Shown: positions 1 to 9,263 of the stretch, one piece after another | Numbering within the stretch: the first letter of the stretch is position 1 | How the letters are laid out: each line of letters begins with the position of its first letter | NCBI GenBank assembly: GCA_913042085.1 | Contig: CAJWKH010000004.1 | Span: 1 to 37,312, forward strand | Reading direction: 5' to 3' | DNA: 37,312 nucleotides | Origin: an uncultured Gammaproteobacteria bacterium | Lineage (GTDB): Bacteria; Pseudomonadota; Gammaproteobacteria; Magnimaribacterales; Magnimaribacteraceae | The notes under the pieces: model-generated | Told to the model about the DNA's origin: nothing | What the model saw: only the letters and a program-made list of their open reading frames with translations | Database searches by the model: none | Position numbers and translations under genes: made by a program

Positions 1-1230
1 GCTATTGTAGAAATTGGCGGGACTGTAGGAGATATAGAGTCTCAACCTTTCTTAGAGGCGATTAGGCAGATGAAATTGGAGCTAGGATCCAACCAGACTT
101 TATTTATACATTTAACTTTAGTTCCCTTTCTAAAATCAGCTGGTGAAACGAAGACGAAACCCACGCAAAGATCTGTAAAAGAAATGTTATCTCATGGACT
201 GCAACCAGACATATTGATTTGTAGATCCGATGGAGTTTTGGCAGATGAAGAGAGAGGAAAGATAGCTTTATTTACTAACGTAGAAGAGAGTTCTGTTATA
301 TCGATGCCCGATGTTAATTCTATTTACAAAATACCAGTTGAATTAAATAACCAAAAGGTAGATGAAATAGTAGTAAATAAACTTAACTTGAAATGTCGTA
401 AAGCTTCTCTAATAGATTGGAAACGGGTTATTGATGAAGATTTAAATCCAAAAGATTCAGTCACCGTATCCATGGTAGGAAAATACACAGAATTAGCAGA
501 CGCTTATAAATCTTTAAATGAAGCTCTAAGACATGGGGGATTAAAGAATAGTTTAAAAGTTGAAATCAGATATGTGGATTCTGAATTGATTAATGCGAGA
601 AATGCTAAATCTTTATTAAAAGGATCGCATGCTATTCTTGTTCCTGGAGGTTTTGGGGAAAGAGGCATAGAGGGGATGATAGCTGCAGTTAAGTTTGCAA
701 GAATTAATAAGATACCATACTTGGGAATATGTTTAGGTTTGCAAATAGCAGTTATTGAGTACGCGAGAAACGTAGTGGGTTTAAAAGGAGCTAATAGTAC
801 GGAATTTGATAAAGAAACTAAACACCCGGTTATCGGTCTAATTAGTGAATGGATGGATTCTGAAGGATCAATTGAAAAAAGAGATGAAAATTCAGATTTA
901 GGAGGCACGATGAGGCTTGGTGCGCAGGAGTGTCTGTTAGACAAAAACTCTTTGTCTCGATCGCTTTACAAAAAAGCTAAGATTCTAGAAAGACACAGGC
1001 ATAGATATGAAGTCAACAATAACTACCTTGATATGTTAATCTCATCTGGAATGAAAGTAGCTGGAAGATCTAAAGACAGATCTTTAGTAGAAGTAGTTGA
1101 GTTGAATAGACATCCTTGGTTTGTGGGATGTCAATTTCATCCGGAATTTACATCTAATCCAAGAACGGGCCATCCTCTTTTTTCGGGTTTTATAAAAGCT
1201 GCTAAGAAATACAAAAGGTTAAAAAAATAA
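1..1230 (+). CDS. pyrG: CTP synthase, 5' truncated by window edge
   Basis: Frame is open from base 1 ([29 protein letters not shown]), followed by glutamine amidotransferase motifs [25 protein letters not shown]. The ORF-track start at 70 is internal. Confidence 0.97.
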   Translation, partial: AIVEIGGTVGDIESQPFLEAIRQMKLELGSNQTLFIHLTLVPFLKSAGETKTKPTQRSVKEMLSHGLQPDILICRSDGVLADEERGKIALFTNVEESSVISMPDVNSIYKIPVELNNQKVDEIVVNKLNLKCRKASLIDWKRVIDEDLNPKDSVTVSMVGKYTELADAYKSLNEALRHGGLKNSLKVEIRYVDSELINARNAKSLLKGSHAILVPGGFGERGIEGMIAAVKFARINKIPYLGICLGLQIAVIEYARNVVGLKGANSTEFDKETKHPVIGLISEWMDSEGSIEKRDENSDLGGTMRLGAQECLLDKNSLSRSLYKKAKILERHRHRYEVNNNYLDMLISSGMKVAGRSKDRSLVEVVELNRHPWFVGCQFHPEFTSNPRTGHPLFSGFIKAAKKYKRLKK

Positions 1231-2058
1231 TTGATGACTGAAGTAAATATAAATAATTTAAGAATAAGTAATTCAAGACCTTTTACTTTAATTGCTGGGT
1301 TAAATGTATTGGAGTCAGATAAAGTAATTGAACAAGTTATAACTCATTGCATTGAGGTAACCAAGAAATTAAAGATTCCTTATATTTTTAAAGCTTCGTA
1401 TGACAAAGCCAATCGTTCTTCTGTTGATTCTTATAGAGGCCCTGGTATCGATGAAGGTCTTAGCATTCTCTCTAACTTAAAAAAAGAATTTAAGGTACCA
1501 ATAATTTCAGATGTGCATACAGTTGAAGAGGTTTCCAAGGCTTCAGAAGTGCTCGATATAATTCAAATACCTGCATTTTTAAGCAGGCAGACGGACTTAA
1601 TTAAAGAAGCTGCTTCTACCAAAATCCCTATCAATATAAAAAAAGGGCAGTTCATGGCCCCTGAGGATACTAAAAATATAATTAATAAATGTGAACATTT
1701 TGGAAATAAGCAAATCATGATTTGTGAAAGAGGAAGTTCTTTTGGATATAACAATTTAGTGGTTGATATGCTAGGAATGGTTCAATTAAAGGAATCTAAT
1801 TACCCTGTTATTTTTGATGTTACGCATTCTTTACAAAGACCAGGAGGTTTGGGAGATAGGACTGATGGAAGGGGCTCAAAGGTATTAGACCTAGCTAGGT
1901 CTGGAATGGCTCTTGGTTTGGCAGGTCTTTTTTTAGAAACTCACCCTGATCCTGATAAAGCTTTATGCGATGGTCCTTGTGCACTAAGAATAGATCTACT
2001 TGAAAACTTTTTAGTGCAGATAAAAGATATAGATGATTTAGTAAAATCATTTAATTAA
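1231..2058 (+). CDS. kdsA: 3-deoxy-8-phosphooctulonate (KDO-8-P) synthase; start TTG 1231 or ATG 1234
   Basis: LIAGLNVLES, FKASYDKANRSS, GPGIDEGL, DVTHSLQRPGG motifs; pyrG-kdsA-eno gene order. Confidence 0.96.
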   Translation: MMTEVNINNLRISNSRPFTLIAGLNVLESDKVIEQVITHCIEVTKKLKIPYIFKASYDKANRSSVDSYRGPGIDEGLSILSNLKKEFKVPIISDVHTVEEVSKASEVLDIIQIPAFLSRQTDLIKEAASTKIPINIKKGQFMAPEDTKNIINKCEHFGNKQIMICERGSSFGYNNLVVDMLGMVQLKESNYPVIFDVTHSLQRPGGLGDRTDGRGSKVLDLARSGMALGLAGLFLETHPDPDKALCDGPCALRIDLLENFLVQIKDIDDLVKSFN

Positions 2059-2076
2059 AAATTAATTAATTGAATA

Positions 2077-3345
2077 ATGAAGATTAAAGATATTAAAGCT
2101 TACGAATTATTAGATTCAAGAGGCAATCCCACTGTAGGGGTTGAGGTTATTTTATCTGATGAAAATGTAGGACTGGCCTTAGTTCCTTCAGGAGCTTCGA
2201 CTGGAAAGTACGAAGCAATTGAAAAAAGAGACAGTGAGAAAGATAGATATCTTGGCAAGGGTGTCTTAGACGCCGTAAATAGCATTCACAATGATATTTT
2301 ACCGTTATTAAGAGATAAGGATGCGTCCGATCTATTCGGTAATGATTTATTAATGATTGAAGCAGATGGTACTGATTCAAAAGAAAATTTTGGAGCTAAT
2401 GCAATACTAGCTGTCTCTTTGGCTTGCGCAAAAGCAGCTGCTAGCTCCATAAAAATTAACTTACATAATTATATAAATAATAAGGCTTCTGAATTTTACG
2501 ACAGGAAAATTGAACAGAAACTACCTATTCCTATGTTGAATATCTTAAATGGCGGCGCACACGCTGATAACCCGATAGATTTTCAAGAATTTATGATTCG
2601 CCCTTATAAATTTAATTCTTTTTCCGATTCCTTAAGATGCGGAGTTGAAATATTTCACTCATTAAAACGAACTTTAGAAGACAAGAATTTGAATACATCT
2701 GTAGGAGATGAAGGCGGCTTCGCCCCAAATCTGGACACACCAGAATCAGCACTTGATTTAATTATGGAATCGATCGAAAAAGCAGGATACAAACCTGGAG
2801 AAGAAGTTAATTTATGTCTGGATGTAGCGGCAACGGAGTTTTATTCTGATTCTATTTACAAAATAAATGGTAAAGGAGAATTTAATTCGCATGAAATGAT
2901 TGATTATCTTAAGACTTTAAAGAGTTCATACCCTATTTATTCTATAGAAGACGGTTTAGATGAAGATGATTGGCAGGGTTGGAAGATCCTTACAGAAGAA
3001 CTGGGTTCACAAACCCAATTAGTCGGCGATGATTTATTCGTCACTAATACTGCTAGAATTAAAAGAGGAATAGAGGAGAGTTCTGCTAACTCTGTACTAA
3101 TTAAGGTTAATCAGATTGGCTCTTTATCAGAAACCCTCCAGGCAATTAAACTGTCTGAAGAAAATAATTTTAAGAACATTATTTCTCATAGATCCGGAGA
3201 AACTGAAGATGCATTTATAGCTGATTTAGCTGTTGGAATGGGAGTTGGACAAATAAAAACTGGGGCTCCTTCAAGGTCCGATAGGGTAGCTAAGTACAAC
3301 AGACTTCTCATGATAGAGAAGAATTCAAATATATGCTTTGGGTAA
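2077..3345 (+). CDS. eno: Enolase
   Basis: DSRGNPTVGVEV, PSGASTGKYEA, LNGGAHADN, VGDEGGFAPN, SHRSGETED motifs. Confidence 0.98.
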   Translation: MKIKDIKAYELLDSRGNPTVGVEVILSDENVGLALVPSGASTGKYEAIEKRDSEKDRYLGKGVLDAVNSIHNDILPLLRDKDASDLFGNDLLMIEADGTDSKENFGANAILAVSLACAKAAASSIKINLHNYINNKASEFYDRKIEQKLPIPMLNILNGGAHADNPIDFQEFMIRPYKFNSFSDSLRCGVEIFHSLKRTLEDKNLNTSVGDEGGFAPNLDTPESALDLIMESIEKAGYKPGEEVNLCLDVAATEFYSDSIYKINGKGEFNSHEMIDYLKTLKSSYPIYSIEDGLDEDDWQGWKILTEELGSQTQLVGDDLFVTNTARIKRGIEESSANSVLIKVNQIGSLSETLQAIKLSEENNFKNIISHRSGETEDAFIADLAVGMGVGQIKTGAPSRSDRVAKYNRLLMIEKNSNICFG

Positions 3346-3680
3346 TCAAATATTTTAAAAAGACATTCAGCGGTAATGTAAGATTTTTCCTATTGGTATC
3401 AATATTAACTCTAGTTATTTTTATGACACAATTTAATTACTGGTTTGGAGATTACAATAGATCTGATTTAAATTCTATGAAGGAAGAGATAGCTCAGATT
3501 TCTATAGAAAATGAAGAATTATTGTTTGAAAATAAATTGCTGGAAGAAGAGAAAGATAAATTAAGTTCAGGCAGGGAAGCAATAGAAGGTGTAGCTCGAT
3601 CTGAACTTGGCCTTATTAAGCCTGGCGAAACCTTTTATGTTTTTAAAGACGCACAAGAGGAATCACCTCAAAGCAATTAG
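3333..3680 (+). CDS. ftsB: Cell division protein FtsB (DivIC family)
   Basis: Short protein with N-terminal TM and coiled coil; position between eno and ispD; ends RSELGLIKPGETFYVF. Confidence 0.88.
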   Translation: MLWVIKYFKKTFSGNVRFFLLVSILTLVIFMTQFNYWFGDYNRSDLNSMKEEIAQISIENEELLFENKLLEEEKDKLSSGREAIEGVARSELGLIKPGETFYVFKDAQEESPQSN

Positions 3681-3686
3681 ATAGAT

Positions 3687-4382
3687 TTGATCAGTCCATT
3701 TGTATCTATATTGCCTTCTGCAGGGTCAGGTTCTCGTTTTAATTCTAATAAATCTAAACAGTACTGCTCTATTGGGGATAAAATGATAATTGAATTTTCT
3801 TTAGGCTTACTTGCTGAAATAGATGAGTGCCAGGCTGTTTGTATCCCAGTTTCCAAGGACGACCTATACCATAAAGAAATACAAGGCCATCCTAAATTCC
3901 ATTTCATTGAGGGAGGTGCATCAAGAGCAGAATCAGTAAAGAAAGGATTTGATTTCTTAGATTCGCAAAATCTTACCTACGATAATATTTTAATTCACGA
4001 TCCAGTAAGGCCATGCGTAACCAAGACTGAATTAAAAAGAATGCTTGAAGAATTTTTTGATAGTGAATCCCAAGCTCTGATATTAGCAGTTCCTGTAAGT
4101 GATACATTAAAACTCTCTAAGAATAATACTATTAAATCAACAATTAATAGGGAGGATGTTTGGAGGGCATTAACTCCTCAACTATTTTCTAAAGAAGCCC
4201 TCAAAAATGCTTATAATTTAAATACAGAAGACTTAAGCAAATTAACTGATGAAGCTAGTTTGTTTGATAATTTGGATGAGGAGGTAATGATCATGAAAGG
4301 CTCGCCAGAAAACATAAAGATCACTTTTCAAGAAGATTTGAAATTAGCTGAAAATATTTTAATCAAACAAAAGAGGATTTAA
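3687..4382 (+). CDS. ispD: 2-C-methyl-D-erythritol 4-phosphate cytidylyltransferase (TTG start)
   Basis: PSAGSGSRF nucleotide-binding motif, KQY, GGASRAESV, HDPVRPCV; upstream of ispF. Confidence 0.93.
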   Translation: MISPFVSILPSAGSGSRFNSNKSKQYCSIGDKMIIEFSLGLLAEIDECQAVCIPVSKDDLYHKEIQGHPKFHFIEGGASRAESVKKGFDFLDSQNLTYDNILIHDPVRPCVTKTELKRMLEEFFDSESQALILAVPVSDTLKLSKNNTIKSTINREDVWRALTPQLFSKEALKNAYNLNTEDLSKLTDEASLFDNLDEEVMIMKGSPENIKITFQEDLKLAENILIKQKRI

Positions 4383-4384
4383 TC

Positions 4385-4855
4385 ATGAGAATAGGTCATG
4401 GCTACGATGCCCACAAATTAGTTAAAGGAAGCCATGTCATTCTTGGAGGTATAAAAATTGATTCTGAATTTTCTATAGAGGCACATTCAGATGGAGACAT
4501 TATTATTCATTCCCTTATAGATTCACTTCTTGGAGCGGCAGCCTATGGAGACTTAGGAGCTTTTTTTCCTTCAGAAGATGATCAATATAAGGATATCTCA
4601 AGTAGAGAATTATTAAAGAAAGTTGTTCGTAAGCTTAAAGAAGATCAATACCAAATATCAAATGTAGACATTACTTACATTGGTCAATTGCCTAAATTAA
4701 ATTCATACATTCCACAAATTAGGAAGAACTTATCAGAAGATTTAGAAATTGAGATAGATTGCGTAAGTTGCAAGGCAACCACAACAGATTTTTTAGGTTT
4801 CGAGGGCTCAAAAGAAGGCGTTTCTTGTCATGCGGTCTCTTTGATAAAAAAATAG
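4385..4855 (+). CDS. ispF: 2-C-methyl-D-erythritol 2,4-cyclodiphosphate synthase
   Basis: RIGHGYDAHKL, AHSDGDIIIHSL, GDLGAFFPS motifs. Confidence 0.96.
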   Translation: MRIGHGYDAHKLVKGSHVILGGIKIDSEFSIEAHSDGDIIIHSLIDSLLGAAAYGDLGAFFPSEDDQYKDISSRELLKKVVRKLKEDQYQISNVDITYIGQLPKLNSYIPQIRKNLSEDLEIEIDCVSCKATTTDFLGFEGSKEGVSCHAVSLIKK

Positions 4856-4863
4856 TTTCTAAT

Positions 4864-5640
4864 ATGTTAAAGATTTTAATTTCGAATGATGATGGATATG
4901 ACTCTCCAGGGTTAGAAGTTTTATTTGAACATTTAAAGGAAGTAGCAGAATTATTTGTTGTTGCTCCAGAAATAAATAATAGCGGGGCAGGGTGTTCAAT
5001 TACAACAAATAGGCCTTTAAAAGCTACTCGTCATGATAATGGATTTATATCTGTAAACGGAAGACCTGCAGATTGTGTTCATTTAGGAATTCACGAACTA
5101 TCACCTTGGAAACCAGACTTAGTATTAAGTGGTATTAATCTTGGAGCTAATATGGGAGAAGATTTACTTTATTCTGGTACTGTTGGAGCTGCACTTGAAG
5201 GAAGAGGTTTAAAATATCCTTCTATAGCCGTTTCAGCAGCTGCTTTTAATCAACCAGGTTCGGAAAACTTTTTAGAACCCAACAATCAAACTGCCGCTTT
5301 GGTTATCAAAGAAATAATCGAAAATTATGAATCTATAGAATTAGATTCATCTGTCGTTCTTAATGTAAATGTTCCAAATGTAGAATATTCAAAATCATTA
5401 AATAAGAGGGTAACTAGAATAGGTAGTTGGGGCAAAAGAAATCCTCCCCATAAAGAAACAAAAGATAATGGAACTGAGGTGTTTTGGACAACGCATAGAG
5501 ATAAATTTACTTCGAATGATGAAAATACAGATATATTTTGTCTTATGGATGAAGAGGTATCTATTTCACCAATAATTCCTAATTTCTCTAATGAAGTTTG
5601 TATTAAACAAGTAACAAAATGGATTGAGCAATGGTATTAG
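4864..5640 (+). CDS. surE: 5'/3'-nucleotidase SurE; likely start ATG 4864 (track ORF over-extended to 4759)
   Basis: MLKILISNDDGYDSPGL, GRPADCVHLG, SGINLGANMGEDLLYSGTVGAA. Confidence 0.96.
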   Translation: MLKILISNDDGYDSPGLEVLFEHLKEVAELFVVAPEINNSGAGCSITTNRPLKATRHDNGFISVNGRPADCVHLGIHELSPWKPDLVLSGINLGANMGEDLLYSGTVGAALEGRGLKYPSIAVSAAAFNQPGSENFLEPNNQTAALVIKEIIENYESIELDSSVVLNVNVPNVEYSKSLNKRVTRIGSWGKRNPPHKETKDNGTEVFWTTHRDKFTSNDENTDIFCLMDEEVSISPIIPNFSNEVCIKQVTKWIEQWY

Positions 5641-6314
5641 ATCAAGAAACGCTTCAAGGACAGGGCATGACTTCTCTAAGAACTCGACAGAGATTAATTG
5701 AACGCTTAACTGAAAAAGGTATATCTGATATTAGAGTCTTAGAGGCCATGAGAGATACTCCTAGACATTTATTTTTAGATGAAGCCTTATCTACTAGAGC
5801 CTATGAAGACCTTGCTTTACCGATTGGCTACCAACAAACCATTTCTCAACCTTATATTGTTGCCAAAATGACGGAAGCGTTAATCCAACACGATAAGATG
5901 TCTCAGAAACCTTTGAAGAATGTATTAGAGATAGGCACAGGTTGCGGATATCAATCTTATGTCTTGTCACTTTTTTCCAAAAAAGTTGTTTCTTTAGAAA
6001 GGATCAAGCCACTGCAAGAAAAAGCAAAGAAACTACTTAAAGGACTAAAGGTAACAAACGTAATTTTTAATGTTGATGATGGAAGCACAATAAAAGATTC
6101 AAAATTTGACGCAATATTATCTGCTGCAGCTCCTCTTGAAGTCCCTTTAGATTTAAAAGAAAGACTTTCTGTAGGAGGAAGAATGATTATTCCTGTTGGT
6201 GATAAAACTAAGCAAGTTTTAACGCTAGTAACTCGAACTTCTAAAAAAGAATTTGTAGAAGACAAACTAGAAGATGTTCTTTTCGTTCCTTTATTAAAAG
6301 GGGTAGTCTCATAG
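5631..6314 (+). CDS. pcm: Protein-L-isoaspartate O-methyltransferase
   Basis: IGYQQTISQPYIVAKMTEAL, VLEIGTGCGYQSYVLS SAM motif; overlaps surE stop. Confidence 0.94.
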   Translation: MVLDQETLQGQGMTSLRTRQRLIERLTEKGISDIRVLEAMRDTPRHLFLDEALSTRAYEDLALPIGYQQTISQPYIVAKMTEALIQHDKMSQKPLKNVLEIGTGCGYQSYVLSLFSKKVVSLERIKPLQEKAKKLLKGLKVTNVIFNVDDGSTIKDSKFDAILSAAAPLEVPLDLKERLSVGGRMIIPVGDKTKQVLTLVTRTSKKEFVEDKLEDVLFVPLLKGVVS

Positions 6315-6358
6315 TCCCTTCAAAGAATAAAATAATAGTTTTTGCTAAGGGTCTTGTT

Positions 6359-7165
6359 ATGGGAGCTGCAGAGATAATACCTGGAGTATCAGGAGGAACT
6401 ATAGCTCTTATTCTAGGGATTTATAAGAGATTGATTATTGCAATAAGCTCTATAGATCAAAATCTTTTAAGAAAACTACTAAAGTTTGAGTACAGGAATG
6501 TATGGAACATTATTGATGGTAATTTTCTTCTCTTTCTAGGTTTGGGAATGATCTCTTCAGTCTATATCCTTTCAAATCTAATACTATTTTTAATGTTATC
6601 TTTACCCATATTTTTTAAATCATTTCTTTCGTCTTTACTATTTAGCTCATTGTTTATTAAGCCCTTAAAGCAAGAGTTTAGAAAAGAGTTAATAATAGGA
6701 TTGCTCGTTTCTGGTTCTTTGTGTTCGGTAATATTATTTTCGCCTTCAGCTACTTTTGATAACGTGACAGGTTTTTATATATTTATATCAGGATTTATAG
6801 CTATTTCCGCACTGGTAGTTCCAGGAATTTCAGGAAGTTTTATTTTAGTATTATTAGGAAGCTATCCTTTCTTAATAGAAGCAGTAAGTAATCTAGATGT
6901 AGTTAGGATTTCGTATTTCTTGGTAGGTGCTTTATTAGGATTGTTTACAATCGTTAGGGTAATTAGAAAATATTACGAAGAAAATGAAACGCAACTTCTG
7001 TCTATATTCTTTGGTTTAGTTCTTTTCAGCATTCCTCTTATTTGGAAAGCGAATTCTATTTCCCAAGTTAGTCCAGTTTTATCAGAAGATTTTATCTCAA
7101 TAATCCTAGGGTTACTTACAGGAACTTTAATTATGTTTAGCTTTAATAAGCTTAAAAATAATTAA
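6359..7165 (+). CDS. DUF368 family membrane protein (PopT-like undecaprenyl-phosphate translocase family); true 5' end uncertain
   Basis: [26 protein letters not shown] and second [17 protein letters not shown] repeat; multiple TM segments. Confidence 0.85.
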   Translation: MGAAEIIPGVSGGTIALILGIYKRLIIAISSIDQNLLRKLLKFEYRNVWNIIDGNFLLFLGLGMISSVYILSNLILFLMLSLPIFFKSFLSSLLFSSLFIKPLKQEFRKELIIGLLVSGSLCSVILFSPSATFDNVTGFYIFISGFIAISALVVPGISGSFILVLLGSYPFLIEAVSNLDVVRISYFLVGALLGLFTIVRVIRKYYEENETQLLSIFFGLVLFSIPLIWKANSISQVSPVLSEDFISIILGLLTGTLIMFSFNKLKNN

Positions 7166-7491
7166 CGCTCTATATATTCAAATTTACCTTTAACATCTTC
7201 CCATTCATCAGAATCAGGTAAGGGGTTTTTTTGCTCTACAATATTTGGCCACTCCATACACAATTCAGCATTGAGTTCTATGTATGGTATTTGATCTTCA
7301 GGCACTTCATCTTCAGAATATATTGCATCAAGTGGACATTCTGGTTCGCATAAAGCGCAATCTATGCATTCATCAGGATTGATAACTAACATGTTTGGAC
7401 CTTCGTAAAAGCAATCAACAGGACACACTTCAACGCAGTCTGTTAACTTACATTTTACACAGGGATCTCCAACAATAAATGCCATAGTCAT
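7162..7491 (-). CDS. fdxA: 7Fe/8Fe ferredoxin (FdxA type)
   Basis: [21 protein letters not shown] and [12 protein letters not shown] cluster motifs; C-terminal FdxA extension. Confidence 0.95.
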   Translation of the reverse strand: MTMAFIVGDPCVKCKLTDCVEVCPVDCFYEGPNMLVINPDECIDCALCEPECPLDAIYSEDEVPEDQIPYIELNAELCMEWPNIVEQKNPLPDSDEWEDVKGKFEYIER

Positions 7492-7583
7492 GCATTTTAA
7501 CAGCTTAAAATCTAGCAGTAACTATACACCTAGACAAAGATTTCTTATCTGTTCTAATAAACTCTTAAGATCAAAATTAAAAA

Positions 7584-8081
7584 TTGGATTTAAAAGACTT
7601 AGAATCACTTAGTTCTGAATTAGGAGCCCTTCTCAATAAGAAGAACTATTTCTTCACTACAGCCGAATCTTGTACGGGTGGATGGGTTGGTCAATCACTA
7701 ACATCGATTCCAGGAAGTTCTTCATGGTATGGCTGCGGTTTTATTACCTATTCTAATATCGCTAAACATAAGATTCTTGAAGTCTCAAAAGATACTCTTA
7801 ATAATCATGGTGCAGTGAGTCAAGAGGTCGTAGAAGAAATGGTTATAGGAGCTTTAAAAAAAAGCAGGGCAAATCTTGGTGTTGCAATCAGCGGAATTGC
7901 TGGACCTGGAGGAGGAACCCTAGAAAGACCAGTTGGTACTGTATGTTTAGCTTGGAAATTAAATGATTTACCCCCATTAAGTATTACAGAAGTTTTTGAT
8001 GGATCAAGAGAAGAAGTAAGGTTTAAAAGTGTTTCAAAGGCTTTAGAGGAGGCCATTAGCTTATTAAAAAACTATAATTAA
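7584..8081 (+). CDS. pncC: Nicotinamide-nucleotide amidohydrolase (CinA C-terminal domain only), TTG start
   Basis: TTAESCTGGWVGQSLTSIPGSSSWYGCGFITYSN, GIAGPGGGTLERPVGTVCLAW; upstream of recA. Confidence 0.93.
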   Translation: MDLKDLESLSSELGALLNKKNYFFTTAESCTGGWVGQSLTSIPGSSSWYGCGFITYSNIAKHKILEVSKDTLNNHGAVSQEVVEEMVIGALKKSRANLGVAISGIAGPGGGTLERPVGTVCLAWKLNDLPPLSITEVFDGSREEVRFKSVSKALEEAISLLKNYN

Positions 8082-8086
8082 TAAAG

Positions 8087-8106
8087 TACTGTTTATTTAT
8101 ACAGTA
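8087..8106 (+). promoter_or_regulatory. LexA (SOS) box TACTGTTTATTTATACAGTA
   Basis: Perfect CTGT-N8-ACAG with TA flanks, 40 bp upstream of recA ATG and just upstream of a TATAAT at 8112-8117. Confidence 0.9.
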
Positions 8107-8111
8107 TATTG

Positions 8112-8117
8112 TATAAT
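8112..8117 (+). promoter_or_regulatory. recA promoter -10 element TATAAT
   Basis: Consensus hexamer just downstream of the LexA box; no good -35 seen. Confidence 0.65.
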
Positions 8118-8146
8118 GCTCATAATAATTCAATTGGAGAAGTATT

Positions 8147-9166
8147 ATGGCTCAAAAGAAGGTGACAGATATTAAAGAAGTAGATAAAACAAAATCATTA
8201 GATAATGCTTTAGGGCAGATAGAGCGACAGTTTGGTTCAGGAACTGTTATGCGAATGGGAGAAAAGAGACGCGAGAAGATTCCAGCTATTCCTACGGGAT
8301 CTTTGGGTCTAGATTTAGCATTGGGAATAGGTGGACTGCCAAAAGGTAGGATTGTTGAAATTTATGGTCCTGAATCATCGGGCAAGACAACACTAACATT
8401 AGAGGTGATTGCTCAATGTCAAAAAATGGGTGGAACTGCCGCATTTATAGATGCAGAGCATGCATTAGATCCTATTTACGCTGAGAAGTTAGGTGTTAAT
8501 GTTGATGAGCTATTGGTTTCTCAACCCGATACTGGTGAGCAAGCTCTTGAAGTGGCCGACATAATGGTAGCTTCTGGCGGTATTGATATATTGGTAATAG
8601 ATTCAGTAGCAGCATTGGTTCCTAAAGCAGAGATTGAAGGTGAAATGGGAGATCATCATGTTGGTTTGCAGGCAAGATTAATGTCCCAGGCTCTAAGAAA
8701 AATTACAGGTAACGTTAAAAGATCTAATACCTTAATAATATTTATTAACCAAATAAGGCATAAAATAGGTGTAATGTTTGGTAGCCCAGAAACCACGGCT
8801 GGTGGTAATGCTCTCAAGTTCTACGCATCTGTAAGAATGGATATAAGGAGAATAGGTACAGTTAAAGAAGGTGATGAAGCAGTAGGAAATGAAACAAGAG
8901 TTAAAGTTGTTAAAAATAAAGTCTCGCCTCCATTTAGACAAGCTGAATTTCAAATACTCTACAACAAAGGCATTAACAGGCTGGGTGAAATTATCGACAA
9001 AGGAGTAGAATTAGATATTATTGAGAAGGCTGGTGCTTGGTATAGCTACAACGGTGAAAAGATTGGTCAAGGGAAATCTAAATCAATCGAATTCTTAGAA
9101 GAAAACAAGAAACTTCTAAATGCAATTGAAAAGCAGGTCGTAGAAGCGATCAATAAAGAAGACTAG
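8147..9166 (+). CDS. recA: Recombinase A
   Basis: [12 protein letters not shown] Walker [52 protein letters not shown]. Confidence 0.99.
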   Translation: MAQKKVTDIKEVDKTKSLDNALGQIERQFGSGTVMRMGEKRREKIPAIPTGSLGLDLALGIGGLPKGRIVEIYGPESSGKTTLTLEVIAQCQKMGGTAAFIDAEHALDPIYAEKLGVNVDELLVSQPDTGEQALEVADIMVASGGIDILVIDSVAALVPKAEIEGEMGDHHVGLQARLMSQALRKITGNVKRSNTLIIFINQIRHKIGVMFGSPETTAGGNALKFYASVRMDIRRIGTVKEGDEAVGNETRVKVVKNKVSPPFRQAEFQILYNKGINRLGEIIDKGVELDIIEKAGAWYSYNGEKIGQGKSKSIEFLEENKKLLNAIEKQVVEAINKED

Positions 9167-9213
9167 TTTAATCAATCTTCTTTTTTATCTACTTTTAGTA
9201 TAGGATTTCTAAT

Positions 9214-9250
9214 GAGCATCTACTCATGATGAGAAGGTGCTCTTTTAATT
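9214..9250 (+). terminator. Putative rho-independent terminator after recA
   Basis: GAGCATCT...AGGTGCTC stem (one G-U pair) with nested CTCAT/ATGAG, followed by TTTTAATT. Confidence 0.7.
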
Positions 9251-9263
9251 TACAGGAGAAAAA

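Noticed and set aside
504-944. 146-aa antisense ORF within pyrG
   Set aside because: Lies wholly inside a clear pyrG frame; no family features; typical shadow ORF.
4759-4863. N-terminal extension of the surE ORF (MRKLQGNHNRFF...)
   Set aside because: Overlaps ispF in another frame; canonical SurE N-terminus MLKILISNDDG starts at 4864.
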